From: Oscheius onirici
Taxonomy: Eukaryota > Nematoda > Chromadorea > Rhabditida > Rhabditidae
Assembly (NCBI GenBank): GCA_932521025.1
Contig: OW051471.1
Location: 806,001 to 870,000 of the forward strand
DNA: 64,000 nt
Direction of reading: 5' to 3'
In this document: positions 32,393 through 43,987 of the stretch, in pieces
Numbering within the stretch: the stretch's first letter is position 1
How the letters are laid out: every line of letters begins with the position of its first letter
Notes under the pieces: generated by a model
What the model was told of the DNA's origin: nothing
The model's database searches: none
Seen by the model: the letters and a program-made list of their open reading frames with translations, nothing else
Made by a program: the position numbers and the translations under genes

Positions 32393-33974
32393 CTATCTCT
32401 CGCCCAAAATCAGAATTTGAGCCAAAAATATGAGTAATTCTCTATGATGATTGACACGACGAGGAGCTTGAGATCTAGCAGATCCAGCATTTATGGGAAT
32501 ATTGTTTGGACCATTTGAAAAGTTCGCTATGTTCGCTATGTTTGTACGATTTGAAAAGTTCGAATTCAGGGGCAGTTGTCTCGGTCTTGTACATTCCGGA
32601 CTTCTATGGCCAACAACGCCGCAATTGAAACACGTAGGAGGTGGTCCAGGAGTAGGTCTAACCTCACCGTCAGATCCTCTCGGAGGGACATGGGTATTCT
32701 GACGGAAATTCTGCCGGAAACCAGAAGTATGATGAGTACTAGGTTTTTCTTTGAATCGAGCAAGATTATTAGAGGCTTTGTAGGCTCGCTGAAGTTGGAA
32801 GGTCAATGTTTTCATCTGATTATACATATCAGGCTTGTAGCTGCTTTGCAGAATACGTATGGCTTCATGCGAACCAGTCCAACCGGCAATTCGGTCGTAG
32901 AGGCTATTAGCACGGAAGAACGACAAATCAGCATCATTCGAGGATTCATGAGCTTTCTTGGTTAGAATTTCAAGTTCTTCACAATATTCTGTGAGCTTAT
33001 CTCCATGAAGTTTGAGGGTTTTGAGTCTATCCCAAGCATCAACACTTTGAAGACGTTTGTCTCCAGCAAGGTCACGTTTCAGATAATCAACGAGGAAATC
33101 AAAAGGCCCATCCTTGATATTAGGAGGCAGACAATCATAGATCTTTTCAGCTTTGCCTGTAAGCATGCCGGCGAAAATACTCTTCCGAACTGTATCGGAG
33201 AACGTGGAACTATCGTATTTCTCGGTGAAAATTACGAGGAAGTTGTCGAATTTGTAGCTATTCCGAGTGCCGGAAAATTTTGGAATTTCAGGGAGTAACT
33301 GAGACTTTAAGATTGTTTCGAGGGGATTTTGGTTACGCGCTGCTCTGGAATAAAAGGAATTCAATCCACCTTGAAAGGCGTGTTCCTCCTCCAGTGAGCG
33401 ATCCAAAGTTGGTGACTCCACTCGGTCCCTTCTCAGGTTGACGGAGACTCGAGGCGTCGGTTCCAGTTCCTGTAAACGTTGCAGTTTACGGCGTGTACTG
33501 TATGGAATACCTTTTGCAGGCGACGCAGAGGATCCGAGTAAGATTGTCACGACGACGGCGTTACGATTGTCCTGCAATTCAGATAATTGGGACTGCAAAT
33601 TAAGATTTTGGGCGATTATGCTGCGCGCAGCGTCTTCGAGATTTTCAGGCTCGGTTTTCAAGGTCTTACAAAGAAAGAATTCGGGTTTGAGATGTTTCAG
33701 CTGCTTCGACGATAATGTCATACTTAGCAACATTGAACAGGGCTTTTAGCTGATGGAGGATGTCGTTATTTTGGTCAGCATCCAAGACAAGGTTCGATAA
33801 ATCATTAGCATCGAAAATTTCTTCCTTTTGGAGGCACTCAGCCAAGTAAAGAGGTACAAGGTGGTAATCTTCGGCTTCGAGAAGCGCGTTTTTTATGGGT
33901 TTGGCTAGATCATTCAAAGGCTGCATAGATTTTTCTCTATCAGCGCCAATACAAAAAGCTGAGGTACTTCTCAA
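32393..33974 (-). pseudogene. LTR retrotransposon gag (frame-broken)
   Basis: Two minus-strand frames, 33974-33666 and 33733-32393, overlap around a frame change. The second has a capsid-like helical region (LPEIPKFSGT..) and one CCHC zinc knuckle (CFNCGVVGHRSPEC) followed by a long basic tail. This is a Ty3/gypsy-type gag, as in nematode Cer elements. No protease, RT or integrase follows, so only the 5' part of the element remains. The plus-strand ORFs across it are shadows. Confidence 0.8.
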
Positions 33975-34089
33975 AAATGGATACTTCTCAAAAAGAAATA
34001 TAGGGTTTTCTTAGGCTAGACTAAGTTTGGCCAGGCCCCCAAGTTCGCTAAGCTGGCCTAGGCTTGCGAAATAGAAAAGGAGAGCTTCT

Positions 34090-34606
34090 AGAGCTCTCGA
34101 GGAAGAAAAGTGAGGAATTGAAACAACGGCTTAAAATTCCACAGAAGAACACGTTTCTTCACAAATCAATTTTTTTAGTCTTGATACAAGACAAAATCCG
34201 ATAACAATGTGACACGAAGTCAAAGTAGCTAATAGCTATACAATATTCAACAAAGGAATAGAAGAGATGTAACTGACTGCAAGAGCAGAGCAAGAGATAA
34301 CTGAGAAAAAAAAGGGAAACCAGATTTTAAGTTGTGGGCCCGCGCGTACCAGAGGTGCGCGGCAATTCAAATGAGGTGAAATGGGCGGGAGAGACAAGGG
34401 CAACGGTTATGACAGAATTGGTGGGTTCAAACGGGATGGAAGCAATAGGGAACGATATAATGTGAAGAGCAACGGGAGTAACGAAGCGTACCGGGTAAGA
34501 TGTATCTGAGCGCAACACATGGATACCCGAAGAAGCATATAAAGCTAAACTGAAGCACAAAATCCCAAAAATGTACTGGAACAAAAAGAACAGACTCGTC
34601 TCAACA
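34090..34606 (-). repeat. Long terminal repeat of the gag element
   Basis: On the minus strand the sequence starts TGTTGAGACGAGTCTG at 34606 and runs about 500 bp before the leader of gag. A partner LTR is not in the window, so the inner boundary is approximate. The ORF 34327-34584 lies within it and is not a gene. Confidence 0.55.
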
Positions 34607-34624
34607 AATCTTTGTACTCCTTCA

Positions 34625-35253
34625 TTACCAAGGTATTTCCAGATTCAAAACACTGTCGGGCATGTCTTCAGTAAGAGTAGCTGGACTGCTGGTATGACTA
34701 TGAGGGTGACTGTTGTCTAGAGAGACAATATGAATTGGAATCAGGTGGTGAACTGTATGCTGAACCATCTGGTACGGATAGTATGGGTTCATCATAGGGT
34801 ACTGTAGGATGTGGACTGGGGGGAGAGGCTCCAGATGGGCGACCATGTTACTGGAGATTCCTGTCTCTTGGTAGAGGTTTGGACCTGGTGGGAGGGAAGA
34901 AGGGACACGAGCATTTGTACGATCAGTTTCCTTCTTCCTCTTGATCAGTTCTTCATTGGTCTTTCGCTGAAATCAGATCAGTAAAAGTAACAGGGGCAGG
35001 GACTCACCGGTCTTCCTCTCTTTCTAACAGTCGGTAGAGCTTTCCCCTCGTTCATCCCTCTCGGTAGTTTGATGTCTTCAAAAGGAACTGGAGAACGAGG
35101 AGCCCTATTTTCAGTCCCCTTGTAAGCAACCAGTAAACCCGGAGGATTGTTCCCATCGGACAAAACAGTGTCCTGAGTGGGGTTAAAGTTCAGAAGGGCC
35201 TCTAGACCAGGAATATCGGGGTAAGGTCCAGTCCAGATCTTTTGAGACGACAT
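34625..35253 (-). CDS. AT-hook protein (two exons, about 198 aa)
   Basis: Exons 35253-35008 and 34976-34625, separated by a 31-bp intron (GTGAGT..TTTCAG), join in phase 0. The junction creates the AT-hook core RKRGRPRKTNEEL at about residues 77-89, the minor-groove DNA-binding motif of chromatin proteins. The N-terminal part is proline/asparagine-rich; the C-terminus is rich in tyrosine, histidine and proline (NPYYPYQMVQHTVHH). Likely a nuclear DNA-binding protein; no other domain seen. The LTR of a retrotransposon begins 19 bases past the stop, so the native 3' UTR is displaced. A broken duplicate of its 5' end lies at 35933-36180. Confidence 0.8.
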
Positions 35254-35932
35254 GGTTGGGAAGAAAAGGAAGAGATGGGCCGAAACTTCGACGATGAATT
35301 CATAATGAGTGGTCGAGACTGGTACGGGGACGTCTATAAAACCGCTGATTCTCGAACGATAGACTGTTTGAAAAGGGGGTTTGGAAAAGAATTTAGGCTG
35401 CCGCTTTGAATTTTTTATGCTTTCCTATTATCTCTTTAGATGGCGTCAGACATGAACATTAAAACTGGGATTCCTTTTAGAAAAAATATTGTTTTCCTCC
35501 GACTGTCAAAACTGTAAGGAGTCGTTCGCTCTCAGTCTCAGCATAGTGAAAGTTTCTTGATTTTTTTGTTATAACTTCCTGAAATTTCAGGCAATTTTGC
35601 AAAGTTTTCCATGCTTTACTCTTGCCACGTGTTGTTACACAGGATACACAATCATAGGATACACTATCACTACGCAATCACTATTTGGCAGGATACACAA
35701 TCACTGTTTGAAGATTCGTCAAAGCGCAAAAGTATTGTTCTTGTACCCCTCTGTGTAATCTTCTGGCTTTACAGTCTCCCAGTCTTCAATGCAAATGTAA
35801 AAAACAGAGAAAATTACAGCATTCTCATCCCAACTGAGGATGCACAGCGAGAGTGATAATCCCTTTTACATGCTTAGGCTATCGCAGTTGTTCGTTCACT
35901 CATATGTCGGACTTTCAACTTTGGCTGTCTTT

Positions 35933-36180
35933 CAAGGATCAAATCTTTTGAGACCACATGGTTGGGAAGGAAAAGGGAGAGGGCTGCCTTCTCGCAGAAG
36001 CTTCAACGATGAATTCATAATGAGAGGTCGAGACTGGCATGGGGGCTATGAAAAGGCTGATTCTTGAACGATTGTCTGAAAAGGGGATTTGGAAGGACCA
36101 ACTAATGGACATTTTATACGTTTTATGTTTCCCTGTTGCGACTTATATAAAGTTGGGAGCCAGGAACATTGAATAATCTC
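35933..36180 (-). pseudogene. Duplicated 5' end and promoter of the AT-hook gene
   Basis: Matches 35230-35460 in the same orientation (CATGGTTGGGAAG, GATGAATTCATAATGAG, GGTCGAGACTGG, GCTGATTCT..GAACGAT). The start codon is kept, but the copy reads M-W-S-Q-K-I then a stop. Only the first codons and upstream sequence were duplicated. Confidence 0.75.
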
Positions 36181-36349
36181 ATTGTCAGAATCATTCTTGT
36201 TCGAAAAATTGCTTATTTTGATGTCCAGACAAGCATTTAATTCCAGTTTTTCTTGTTTCAGAACTTTGCCAATAACTACCCAGAACTCCGTGCTCATTGT
36301 GATTATTGGTTTTAGCAGGAAATGTTTGTTTATCAATGCTTGTTTTCGT

Positions 36350-36586
36350 TTATACTCTCGAATCGTCGAAAATTGTGAAAAAAAATTCCCGAGTGCCAGT
36401 GCTATTCCATCCAGTCCCCTGTTTGACACGTCGGAAGGCCGCGTTTTTCAGCAGTTTCGCGGTCGTTCTCGAGTGCCAAGCAGCGTCCTTTTGGTCCCTT
36501 TCTTCATACGTGCTTGTGTGTGCAAAGACTGTGTTCCCGACCATTATCATGGTCGCCATCTCCCTCTCTTTTTCTCGTAGTAACAT
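36350..36586 (-). CDS. Candidate ORF, 78 aa, unknown
   Basis: Starts MATMIMVGNTVFAHTSTYEE near the edge of a pyrimidine-rich plus-strand tract and reads as charged, protein-like sequence to TAA. GC-richer than its surroundings. No splice partner, no family recognised and no upstream acceptor; it could be one exon of a longer gene or chance. Confidence 0.25.
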   Translation of the reverse strand: MLLREKEREMATMIMVGNTVFAHTSTYEERDQKDAAWHSRTTAKLLKNAAFRRVKQGTGWNSTGTREFFFTIFDDSRV

Positions 36587-37204
36587 GTTTTCGGGCTGGA
36601 GAAAAACGGAATTTCGAAACAGTTCGTCTTCATTTAGGGAAAATGCTGTCTAATGAGACAAAGAATTATCGTAGCAACCCTAAAAATCGTGCATATATGA
36701 TGCAATTGAAACAATATGCACTACTAAGAAAACCGTCAAACGTCTAAGTAGTTTTATGCCCCATTTATTGCACAACTGAAACATTTTCTGAAAATATCAA
36801 TTGTTTCATGGGATTCATATAAGACTAAGAGGTTACCTGAAGTAGTTTGATGAAGCTAGTGCCAGGAAAAGAAAAACCCAAAAAAATTGTGTCGTTTGAC
36901 ATTTGTAAAGTTTCAAGAAGAGTTGTTATTCACTAGTTTGAGCAATACAACATTGAATGCTAAATGTGCTATACAAAAAAAAATCACCTTCCTCCTAAAA
37001 CATCAGGGTCCTTGAAATATCCCGTAGGTTTCTTTTTTTATAGCCGGGGCTCAACATTTGTGATAAATAGACGCTAGAAGAAAGCTACTTGAAAGATAGA
37101 AAGAAGAACTTTTATTGAAACACTAACTGTTTTTATTCTTTATTTGTCTCCAATTGATCTTTTGCTTCATGTCGGATATGATGGATTCATATTTTCAACA
37201 GGAA

Positions 37205-37330
37205 TTATTTTGGTAACTGCTCAAATTCCAAATCTTCAGGGCGCTTTGTTGGATGTGTCACAATAAAGTAAGCGAATACCTCTTCAGCCAAAAATTCCTC
37301 ACACTCAATGTTCCTTCCCCCAATCGAGAT
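37205..37330 (-). CDS. Terminal exon or tail of an unrecognised gene
   Basis: The minus-strand frame from 37330 after GGAAAG reads ISIGGRNIECEEFLAEEVFA, continues YFIVTHPTKRPEDLEFEQLPK and stops at 37205-37207. Two AATAAA signals on the same strand at 37146-37151 and 37139-37144 support a real 3' end. Upstream, the sequence turns abruptly at CTACCCGG into an inverted copy of a G-alpha intron (37331-37510), so the rest of this gene may have been cut away by rearrangement. I do not recognise the family. Confidence 0.5.
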   Translation of the reverse strand: MSIGGRNIECEEFLAEEVFAYFIVTHPTKRPEDLEFEQLPK

Positions 37331-37510
37331 CTTTCCGGGTAGGCAGTAAAGGTACAAACCAATTTTTGAAGACTAAGATCACAGGACTATTTTTACGGGA
37401 ACATAAGCAAACCTCGAATCAAAAATGTGAAGTTGAGTCAAAATTGTCCAAAAAAATGTCTATAGTGTTTCATAAAGTTCCTAAATGCCCAAAATTTGGC
37501 TCGTTTCATT
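37331..37510 (-). repeat. Inverted copy of the G-alpha intron segment 22385-22612
   Basis: Alignment by eye is continuous over about 180 bases with small indels and stops at the junction with the gene tail at 37330. Confidence 0.65.
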
Positions 37511-38667
37511 GGGATAGGGATATAATTAGGTGTGCCTTCTGGTTAGAAGGGCTTACGAACGAGACGGAAGGTAGGAAAAGAACGAACAAGAAGAAAAGAA
37601 AACACGAGTTTTGTGGTTGTAATTTATGAAAAGAGAAAGTAAAGCACAAGTTGACGTTAACTGGGAAGATAAAAGTAGGATTTACAACGTCAATACGAGA
37701 AACCTAGCAAGTCTCTCGAGTCGTCAACAAAACTGGGAGAGTGAAAGATAAAATTCAAAAGGGAATGAAGGGTGCGCGCCAAAAGCGGGACGCTTTTGGC
37801 AGGAAAGTTAAATTTGAACAAAACAGGGGGAGAAAAGGGAAAGTAGGTGAATCACAACAAAAGAAAGGTAATGTAACTATTTGGTGAACAAATTGTAGTG
37901 CTTTTCAAGTCAATTTTTTCCAATTCATTTTTCATCTCTAGCAGTCGATCTGTTTTCCACACCGAAGGTAGAAGGTCCATCTCTGTCCCTCCCTCTCGAT
38001 CCCTCTTCCCACACTATACAGCCCTTCCAACACACGGGCACACACATAGAAAGAGAGCGAAAGACATAATTGCCTCGCATTTCAAGGTCGCTCCAACAAT
38101 AGCGAGGGGGGCCTCTCTCGCCGTCCCGCGGGGTCGAACAGGCATTCAATAACCGTCCCTCTCTCTCCCACTGGAAAGAGTCTATGAATGCCTGTCGGAG
38201 CGGATCATCCGCCAGTGCCGAGCCCCCCCCCCCCCCCCCTTAATGGCGCCCCCAATCCTCGGCTCGTGGAAAAAACGAGATAAAAGGACGGAGGTCAGGA
38301 GATAATTGAGTACTCGCTGGAGAGATTAAAGTGGGAAGGGGATACTCCCTAATTTGAGGGGGAATGCCGACAGTTTTTTCTTTGAATGGGAGAGAATTTG
38401 AAGTCAGAGGTCGTGGCAAAACCCAATAGTTGAGAATCGGAAGTCTGTTCGTTTTGAAGAGGATGAAATGGATACTCAGTCGAAAATACGCAGCATATTT
38501 CCAATATTTTGTGGACAATGGTTCTAGTACCCTAATATCAATTGTTCAACCGTTTCTTCCTCAAAAAATCACTGGGCTTTTGTTGACTCAAACCATATCA
38601 ACTTAAAATAGGTATAAGATCATTTTTTTAATTGCATCCTAAAGCTAATTCCGACCCATAGAGAACA

Positions 38668-38913
38668 ATGGACATTACGGTCCGGTACGGAAGTTCCCCT
38701 CCTATCCGTCTTCAAAGTCTCTGTTTGTCAGTGGCAGTGGAGGCCTGTTGGCCTCAACCAGCCCCTCTCTCTCTCTCGGAGTATTTGCATGATTTATACG
38801 ACCAGATTCGGGCACAGGGGGAGGTAGAGAGAGACAGGCGGAAGGAGGTTTTTAGTCCCACCAGTTTTCGACAAGGGAACGCTATTTTTAGACGGGAACG
38901 TCGAAGAAGCTAA
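38668..38913 (+). CDS. Candidate ORF, 81 aa, unknown
   Basis: ATG at 38668; the second half (LSEYLHDLYDQIRAQGEVER then DRRKEV..RRERRRS) is charged and helical and looks more coding-like than neighbouring ORFs. No homologue recognised, no introns needed, no polyadenylation signal close by. Confidence 0.25.
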   Translation: MDITVRYGSSPPIRLQSLCLSVAVEACWPQPAPLSLSEYLHDLYDQIRAQGEVERDRRKEVFSPTSFRQGNAIFRRERRRS

Positions 38914-39511
38914 AATCGTTTTGCGAAAATACAGTTGGAACAACATTGTACGATCCCTAAAACGCTGTTTCAGGAGCTCAGAAAGATGAGCATGCAGGTC
39001 GAAACATTATTTTTCCTAAAAATTATTTAGTATTGAAACATATCCATCGCTTTTACTCTAACTTGAGCTCATATCCTTACAACTAGAAGGCGAAACTAAA
39101 AAATCAATTTTTGGAACTATTTTGTTGAAAAAACCGATAACTTTCAAGTCTCGGAGACACAGTCGACAAGAAGATTTAGGAACAATCACCCAGAACCATC
39201 AGTCACTGTAAAAAAAGGTGGAATATTTAGGAACATGACAAAGCATAAAAAATAGTATGGTAGAACAGCAAATGATAAGAAAGAATGAATTTTTAGCTAC
39301 CAGCTATTAGATTTTTGCATTCTTTCATATTCCTCTATAAAAATTGGCATTTTGTGACACTACGCACCTGACATTGACGTCGTCTTGAGACCAAAATGGT
39401 AAGTGCACAGGTAAAGACATAAACATACCAAAAATAGTGTCAAACAACGTGCCTTTCAACAAAAATTTGTCAAAAAGTGGGTCGCTTTTAAAAAAAAAGG
39501 ATAGCACCGTG
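38914..39511. other. AT-rich intergenic stretch
   Basis: No exon or transposon end seen. Contains CTGTTTCAGG near 38967 and TGAAACA near 39036. Confidence 0.5.
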
Positions 39512-39927
39512 CCATGGTGTCTGTGGCTGACTGTTTGTTGGTTTGTCCGTGGCCACGAAATTTTAGTGTATTGTTAAGAGTCGCCGCTGTTACCCAGACG
39601 ACCCGGGTTCGACTCCTCTCCTCGCCAAATATTTTTGCTAAATTGTTTTGAGTAGAAAATAGACTCAGGGTAACCGCTAGGGGATAAGAAGGGACCGGTT
39701 GATCTGTATAAGTTCAGAGAGAGATCGGATGGCTAAAAAATAGGAAAATTCGTATCGGTTCTTTAGGAGCGGATGAGAACCCTGGGCAAGAATTAAAAAG
39801 GTCCGATTGATTAGGGAAGGAAGAAGACTTGACAGGATCAGAAGGGATCGGTTGACTGGGGAAGGGAGTAGAAATTAAGAAGAAACCCCAAGTATAAAAG
39901 CCGCCGACAGGCGGCGAAGCCAACTGG
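39512..39927 (+). mobile_element. Helitron-family element
   Basis: Contains GTGTCTGTGGCTGACTG, the tRNA-3'-half block with B box GGTTCGACTCC, TATAAGTTCAGAGAGAG (the uninterrupted version of the site hit at 14488), the hairpin (39900-39915) and ACTGG ending at 39927. The 5' TC end is not clear. Confidence 0.7.
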
Positions 39928-41101
39928 TCCTCAATTAGAGCTCCAGACAGACACACAGAGACCTGGGAGCAATTTATAATGGATTGAATGTTTCAGTTTT
40001 GTGTTATGTCCAAAAACAGTAGCTCTAGACTAATAGGCATTTCTTCAGAAGTACTAAAAACCACAACCAGTTCTAATAAATGTTCAAACATTGAGTGTTT
40101 CAGCCTTGTTCCTAATGGAAACGACTTCTCCATGCTTTACTTTCTCGATTCAACAAGTCTCAGAGATTAACACAGACGTTTGTGGTTCATCATCACTACA
40201 AACTTCAGACTTTCTACAAATTCGTTACTGCGTGTATTCGACTGCGCATTTTTTAAACATCACATCTTTTGAAAATAATAAAATGCACCTTTGTCAAAAA
40301 TACCCCTTTTCCTCCAAACATTTTCCAAAGGCGCGGGTCGGAGATTTCAGGCTCAGGACCGCCAGGTTTAATTTCTTGTTGTCGCATTTTCTACCACAGT
40401 GCAGAACGCTTATTAGAGGTTTGTTATAAGCGACCAACTAACAAGTACTGTTGAAACAGCACGGTTATTTTTTTCAAAAATGACATTTTTTTTTCAACAA
40501 GTTTCGGATGTCATCCCCCCAAAAAAAGAAAGAAAATATTTCAGCTATATGCCTATTTGAACTGACGTCTCTGAATGTAACAGGTTTGCTTTGGCCCCTC
40601 TCTCTTTTCCATTTTTACGAGTTCGAATTTTTGCGAAAGTTGTTTTTTCCTGTGTCCATATGGATTTTCATCAATTCCTCTCCTTTTCCCCACACTTTAT
40701 CACCACTTTCCCCACATATTTTTTCGCCCTCTTCGCGCCATAGTCTGCCTTCTAAAACTTTTCGGCGGGTGGTTGCAGAGACCCCTTTTTGTCCGGGCGC
40801 GATCAACATGGGGTGGGAGGAGGTTCGAAAAGTCGGTGGGCGGCGCTACAGCCGGCCAGACTGTTCACCTGCGCGCGACGCGACAGGCCTCCCCTCGTCT
40901 CTGCCCTACGAGTTTTTTGGCCCAAAAATCCTACCAGGGGCCTTCCGCAATGGCACTGCATGAATTCACGGGACTTTTCTGCCAACCGTGGTCTCTGTGG
41001 TGACATGCCGGGTCGCCACTGATCTTGTCCAAACGATAGCTCTTTTCTAGAAGTATCTCTTTAGTTTTGCGTATTTTTTTGGGCCGAGATGCCTCCAATA
41101 A

Positions 41102-43653
41102 AGCCTGGCTACAAAAAGGAGCGCTACAGTAACCCAAAATTCCTTCTCGCGGGAGCTTTATGAACGTATTTGGGTAGCCGAACAACCATTTCACCAGGTA
41201 CAATTTGAACTTTTCGCTGTTAGGCGACCCAATCGCCCAAAACTCTACATTAATCCTAATACAGAGACCATGTCGGACATTAATAATCTAGTTTATAGTG
41301 CCCTGAAATCCCGTTATTACTGCCCAGTTTTGGCAATGGACCCACTTCAACCACTTCAAAACCTTTCCAAAAAGGTGAGTCGAGGCCAGTTTCAAAGGTG
41401 AGTCAGAATTGAATCACGTGTGATTTTATGAGAGAGAGAGAGAGACGGGGAGAAAAAGGAAGAAAGGAGATTGTATGTGACAGAAAAAAGGGAATGGCAG
41501 GCCCTTTGAGGAGAAATAAATAGCAGGAGCAGAACGAAATCACAGTATAAAACTTGCATGTCTCGTGCAAAACTTGAAACTTCTTTTTTTTTCTCTAAGT
41601 TTCGCAACTTTTTTCTTGTCTTCAGTTTCAAACTCAAATGAATTGCCGATGTCTTTGTTTGCTGTCAGTTCCGAATCCGAAAAGGTGATATATTAGCAGT
41701 TCTCTGTAGGCAACGAACAGACTATATACCAAATGGCGCAGTGGTAGGAGGCGCCAGCGTCAATCTAAAGGTCCCAAGTTCAAACCCGCTTCTGCCCAAC
41801 CAAGGCATCCATCCTCCCGAGGTCGGTAAATTGGTAGTAGCATGCTACGAAGATAAAGCGTTCTTGGAGTCAGACTTGGCACCTGTCCAGATTATAGAAC
41901 GTAAGTCTGATTTCTCTGGCCCCTCAGATTAGACCCGCACGATTGAGCTTGCTCTGGCGTTGATTACGGGGTAAACTTTATCTTTATATACCCGCTAGTC
42001 TGGAATAATTTTGCGTTTTTAACTTTCACTGTTTTTACAGATTATTTCTATGTTTGTTCAAATATAAATATCTTCTTGTTGGCTGTGCATATGTTCCGGA
42101 TGTTGCTAACATTTTACAGAAAGGAAATCGTGAACATATACTACAACAACTTCTGATTTTACGTCCTCTTTGAAACATTACACAAACTGGGTCTGATGGA
42201 AAGGAACTCATGCAGCATGCACCTTACCCTTAGAGTCTCCTCTACTTTCTAGACAACTAGAAATATATACGGTAGCATAGTATAGACGAGCCGAAGAAGA
42301 TTATTTCAGGAGAGGCTTCGTCGAATATCCGGCAGAGATTGAGGCTCCGGAAGCCGGACAGCGTCTAATCTGGAGGCAGGTCTCTCTCTCTCTCTACCTA
42401 CAAACCAAAAATATCATGAGAATCGATAGCTCTAACCCCCTCCTCGATATTATGATTACCATATGTGTTTACATGGATGGGGGCTTCTGTGAACAGAAAT
42501 GGACAGGAAGAGAGGGGCAGTTTGTACAGCTGGAACAGGGGCATGGATGAATGAATTGTGGGAGCAAGATAGTGACCATACAGAGGGACAGAGGAACAGA
42601 GTGACAGAAAGAGAGAGAAAGTCGTTTTCACATGTTTACGGAAAATTTCCGAGTATTTCACCAAAAAGGTGAATGCAACTACGCTAGCTTTATAGCGATC
42701 CATTGTCCGACGCATTCTTTATATGCTTGCTTTATACTGATACCTCGAAAACAAAAAAAAACACCGGTTTCTACTATTTTGGAGCGTTTCGTTCTCGAAA
42801 ATCTCGGTTGGACCCGTAAACTGTGTAGTTTTTTGTGTCCCAACAACTGAATACGCGACCCAAACGAGTGAATAAGGGTTCTTTTCTGTGAATAGGGGTT
42901 CTCTCGTTTTCTGTACTATGGTTCAAAAAAAAAGAGCAGAATTTTCCCTACTTTGTTTCAAAAAGTCAACAATACTACAGGGTGGCCCAGAATTACGTAG
43001 ACTGAAACTTTGATCACATATTAGGCTCCAGGGGCTTCCGAGTTTATCGTAGGCCAAAAAATATAGTACCATTTTGAAGCCAAATCAATGAAGAATAGAA
43101 CATTTAGTGCCGTTTACGCATTACTCACTGTGTCAAGGAATTACACAAGTAGTTATAGGAGTAGTCGAATCACTGTGACCACGCACTGGCGAACAACTCG
43201 TTTATCGACTAAAAAGCTATTCTGAGCTGTTCTTTTTTTTTTGGAATTTTTCTTCTGTGCTCGCCGCGATCTTTCTATGACGCCCTATGGAACACCTGTA
43301 ACTTTTTGCAACGTGTGTTGTGTGAAAATGGGCGTAAAGGTATTGTTCCCTATCGAATACGCTTCAAAATGATTATATAATGTTGGGTCTGCGATAAACT
43401 AGGAAAGCATTAGAGCTCAAGTTGTATGTCTACGTAATTCTGGGCCACCCTGTATTGACAGTTGATATAAGTTGTTGGGTACTTCTATCGTCCGGGTATA
43501 AAACTAAAACCGCCCTCATCTTGTTCTCTGTTTTTGACTAGAAGACGTTTTTTCCAGTCTGAAAATGCCAAATTTGGAAGAGAGCGACTAGTTGAACAGA
43601 ACTTAGACAAAGCCAATGCAATGCTGCACAGTAATCTTCAGTTACTTGTATAA
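41102..43653 (+). CDS. Unrecognised gene, four supported 3' exons (5' end unresolved)
   Basis: Exons ending 41374 (open from 41102), 41626-41684, 42310-42379 and 43558-43653 join in phase (0, 2, 0). The products read ..YERIWVAEQPFHQVQFELFA, RRPNRPKLYINPNTETMSDI, then a cysteine-rich bit, RGFVEYPAEIEAPEAGQRLI and SENAKFGRERLVEQNLDKAN ending LLV plus TAA. Donors GTGAGT, GTGATA, GTCTCT and acceptors TTCAG, TTCAG, TTCCAG. No ATG is available in the first frame before the internal methionine, so an upstream exon is missing. I recognise no domain. Introns contain a tRNA-like repeat and a TA-flanked MITE. Confidence 0.6.
41733..41795 (+). tRNA. tRNA-like repeat (pseudogene or SINE head)
   Basis: TGGCGCAGTGG with TAGGAG matches an A box; AAGTTCAAACCC about 35 bases later matches a B box. 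The 3' GCTTCTGCC has no 5' pairing partner, so no cloverleaf forms. Confidence 0.4.
42979..43452. mobile_element. TA-flanked mariner-type MITE
   Basis: CAGGGTGGCCCAGAATTACG at the left and CGTAATTCTGGGCCACCCTG at the right, bounded by TA on both sides (42977-42978 and 43453-43454). The interior is non-coding. CAGGGTG termini and TA duplication fit Tc1/mariner. It lies in the last intron of the unrecognised gene. Confidence 0.85.
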
Positions 43654-43987
43654 ACTTTCTGAATCAAAAAAAAAAGTTGTAAAGTTCGTCACTAAAAAAT
43701 CAGCAAATGTTCTGAATACTGTCCTGTTTCACCAACTCTTTATGATATCTCCAAAATTGTTTTAGAAACTAGTTTTGCGAGAATTCGGTCGCCTGAATCT
43801 AATTAGCCTGAAGAGTATAAATGCGGATCAAGCCCCGGCTACAGTTGAGAGAGGTAGAGCGGATTATCATCTCTCGCGTGCCACGTCCCGGATAATCCTC
43901 TGATGACGAGAGAGAGAGAGAGAACCACCTGTTGTCCGGGCCCGGTTTAGTAACTCTAGAGGGGAGAAGATTTGGACACGATAGAAA

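Noticed and set aside
32576-33298. Plus-strand ORFs across 32493-33749
   Set aside because: Shadows of the minus-strand gag, which has the CCHC knuckle and consistent composition.
34327-34584. 85-aa minus-strand ORF with a hydrophobic start
   Set aside because: Lies wholly in the LTR; no reason to expect a protein.
40508-40963. 151-aa plus-strand ORF
   Set aside because: Long mostly because of GC-rich local sequence at 40740-40960; overlapping ORFs in four other frames and no coding pattern. Could not be linked to the gene at 41102.
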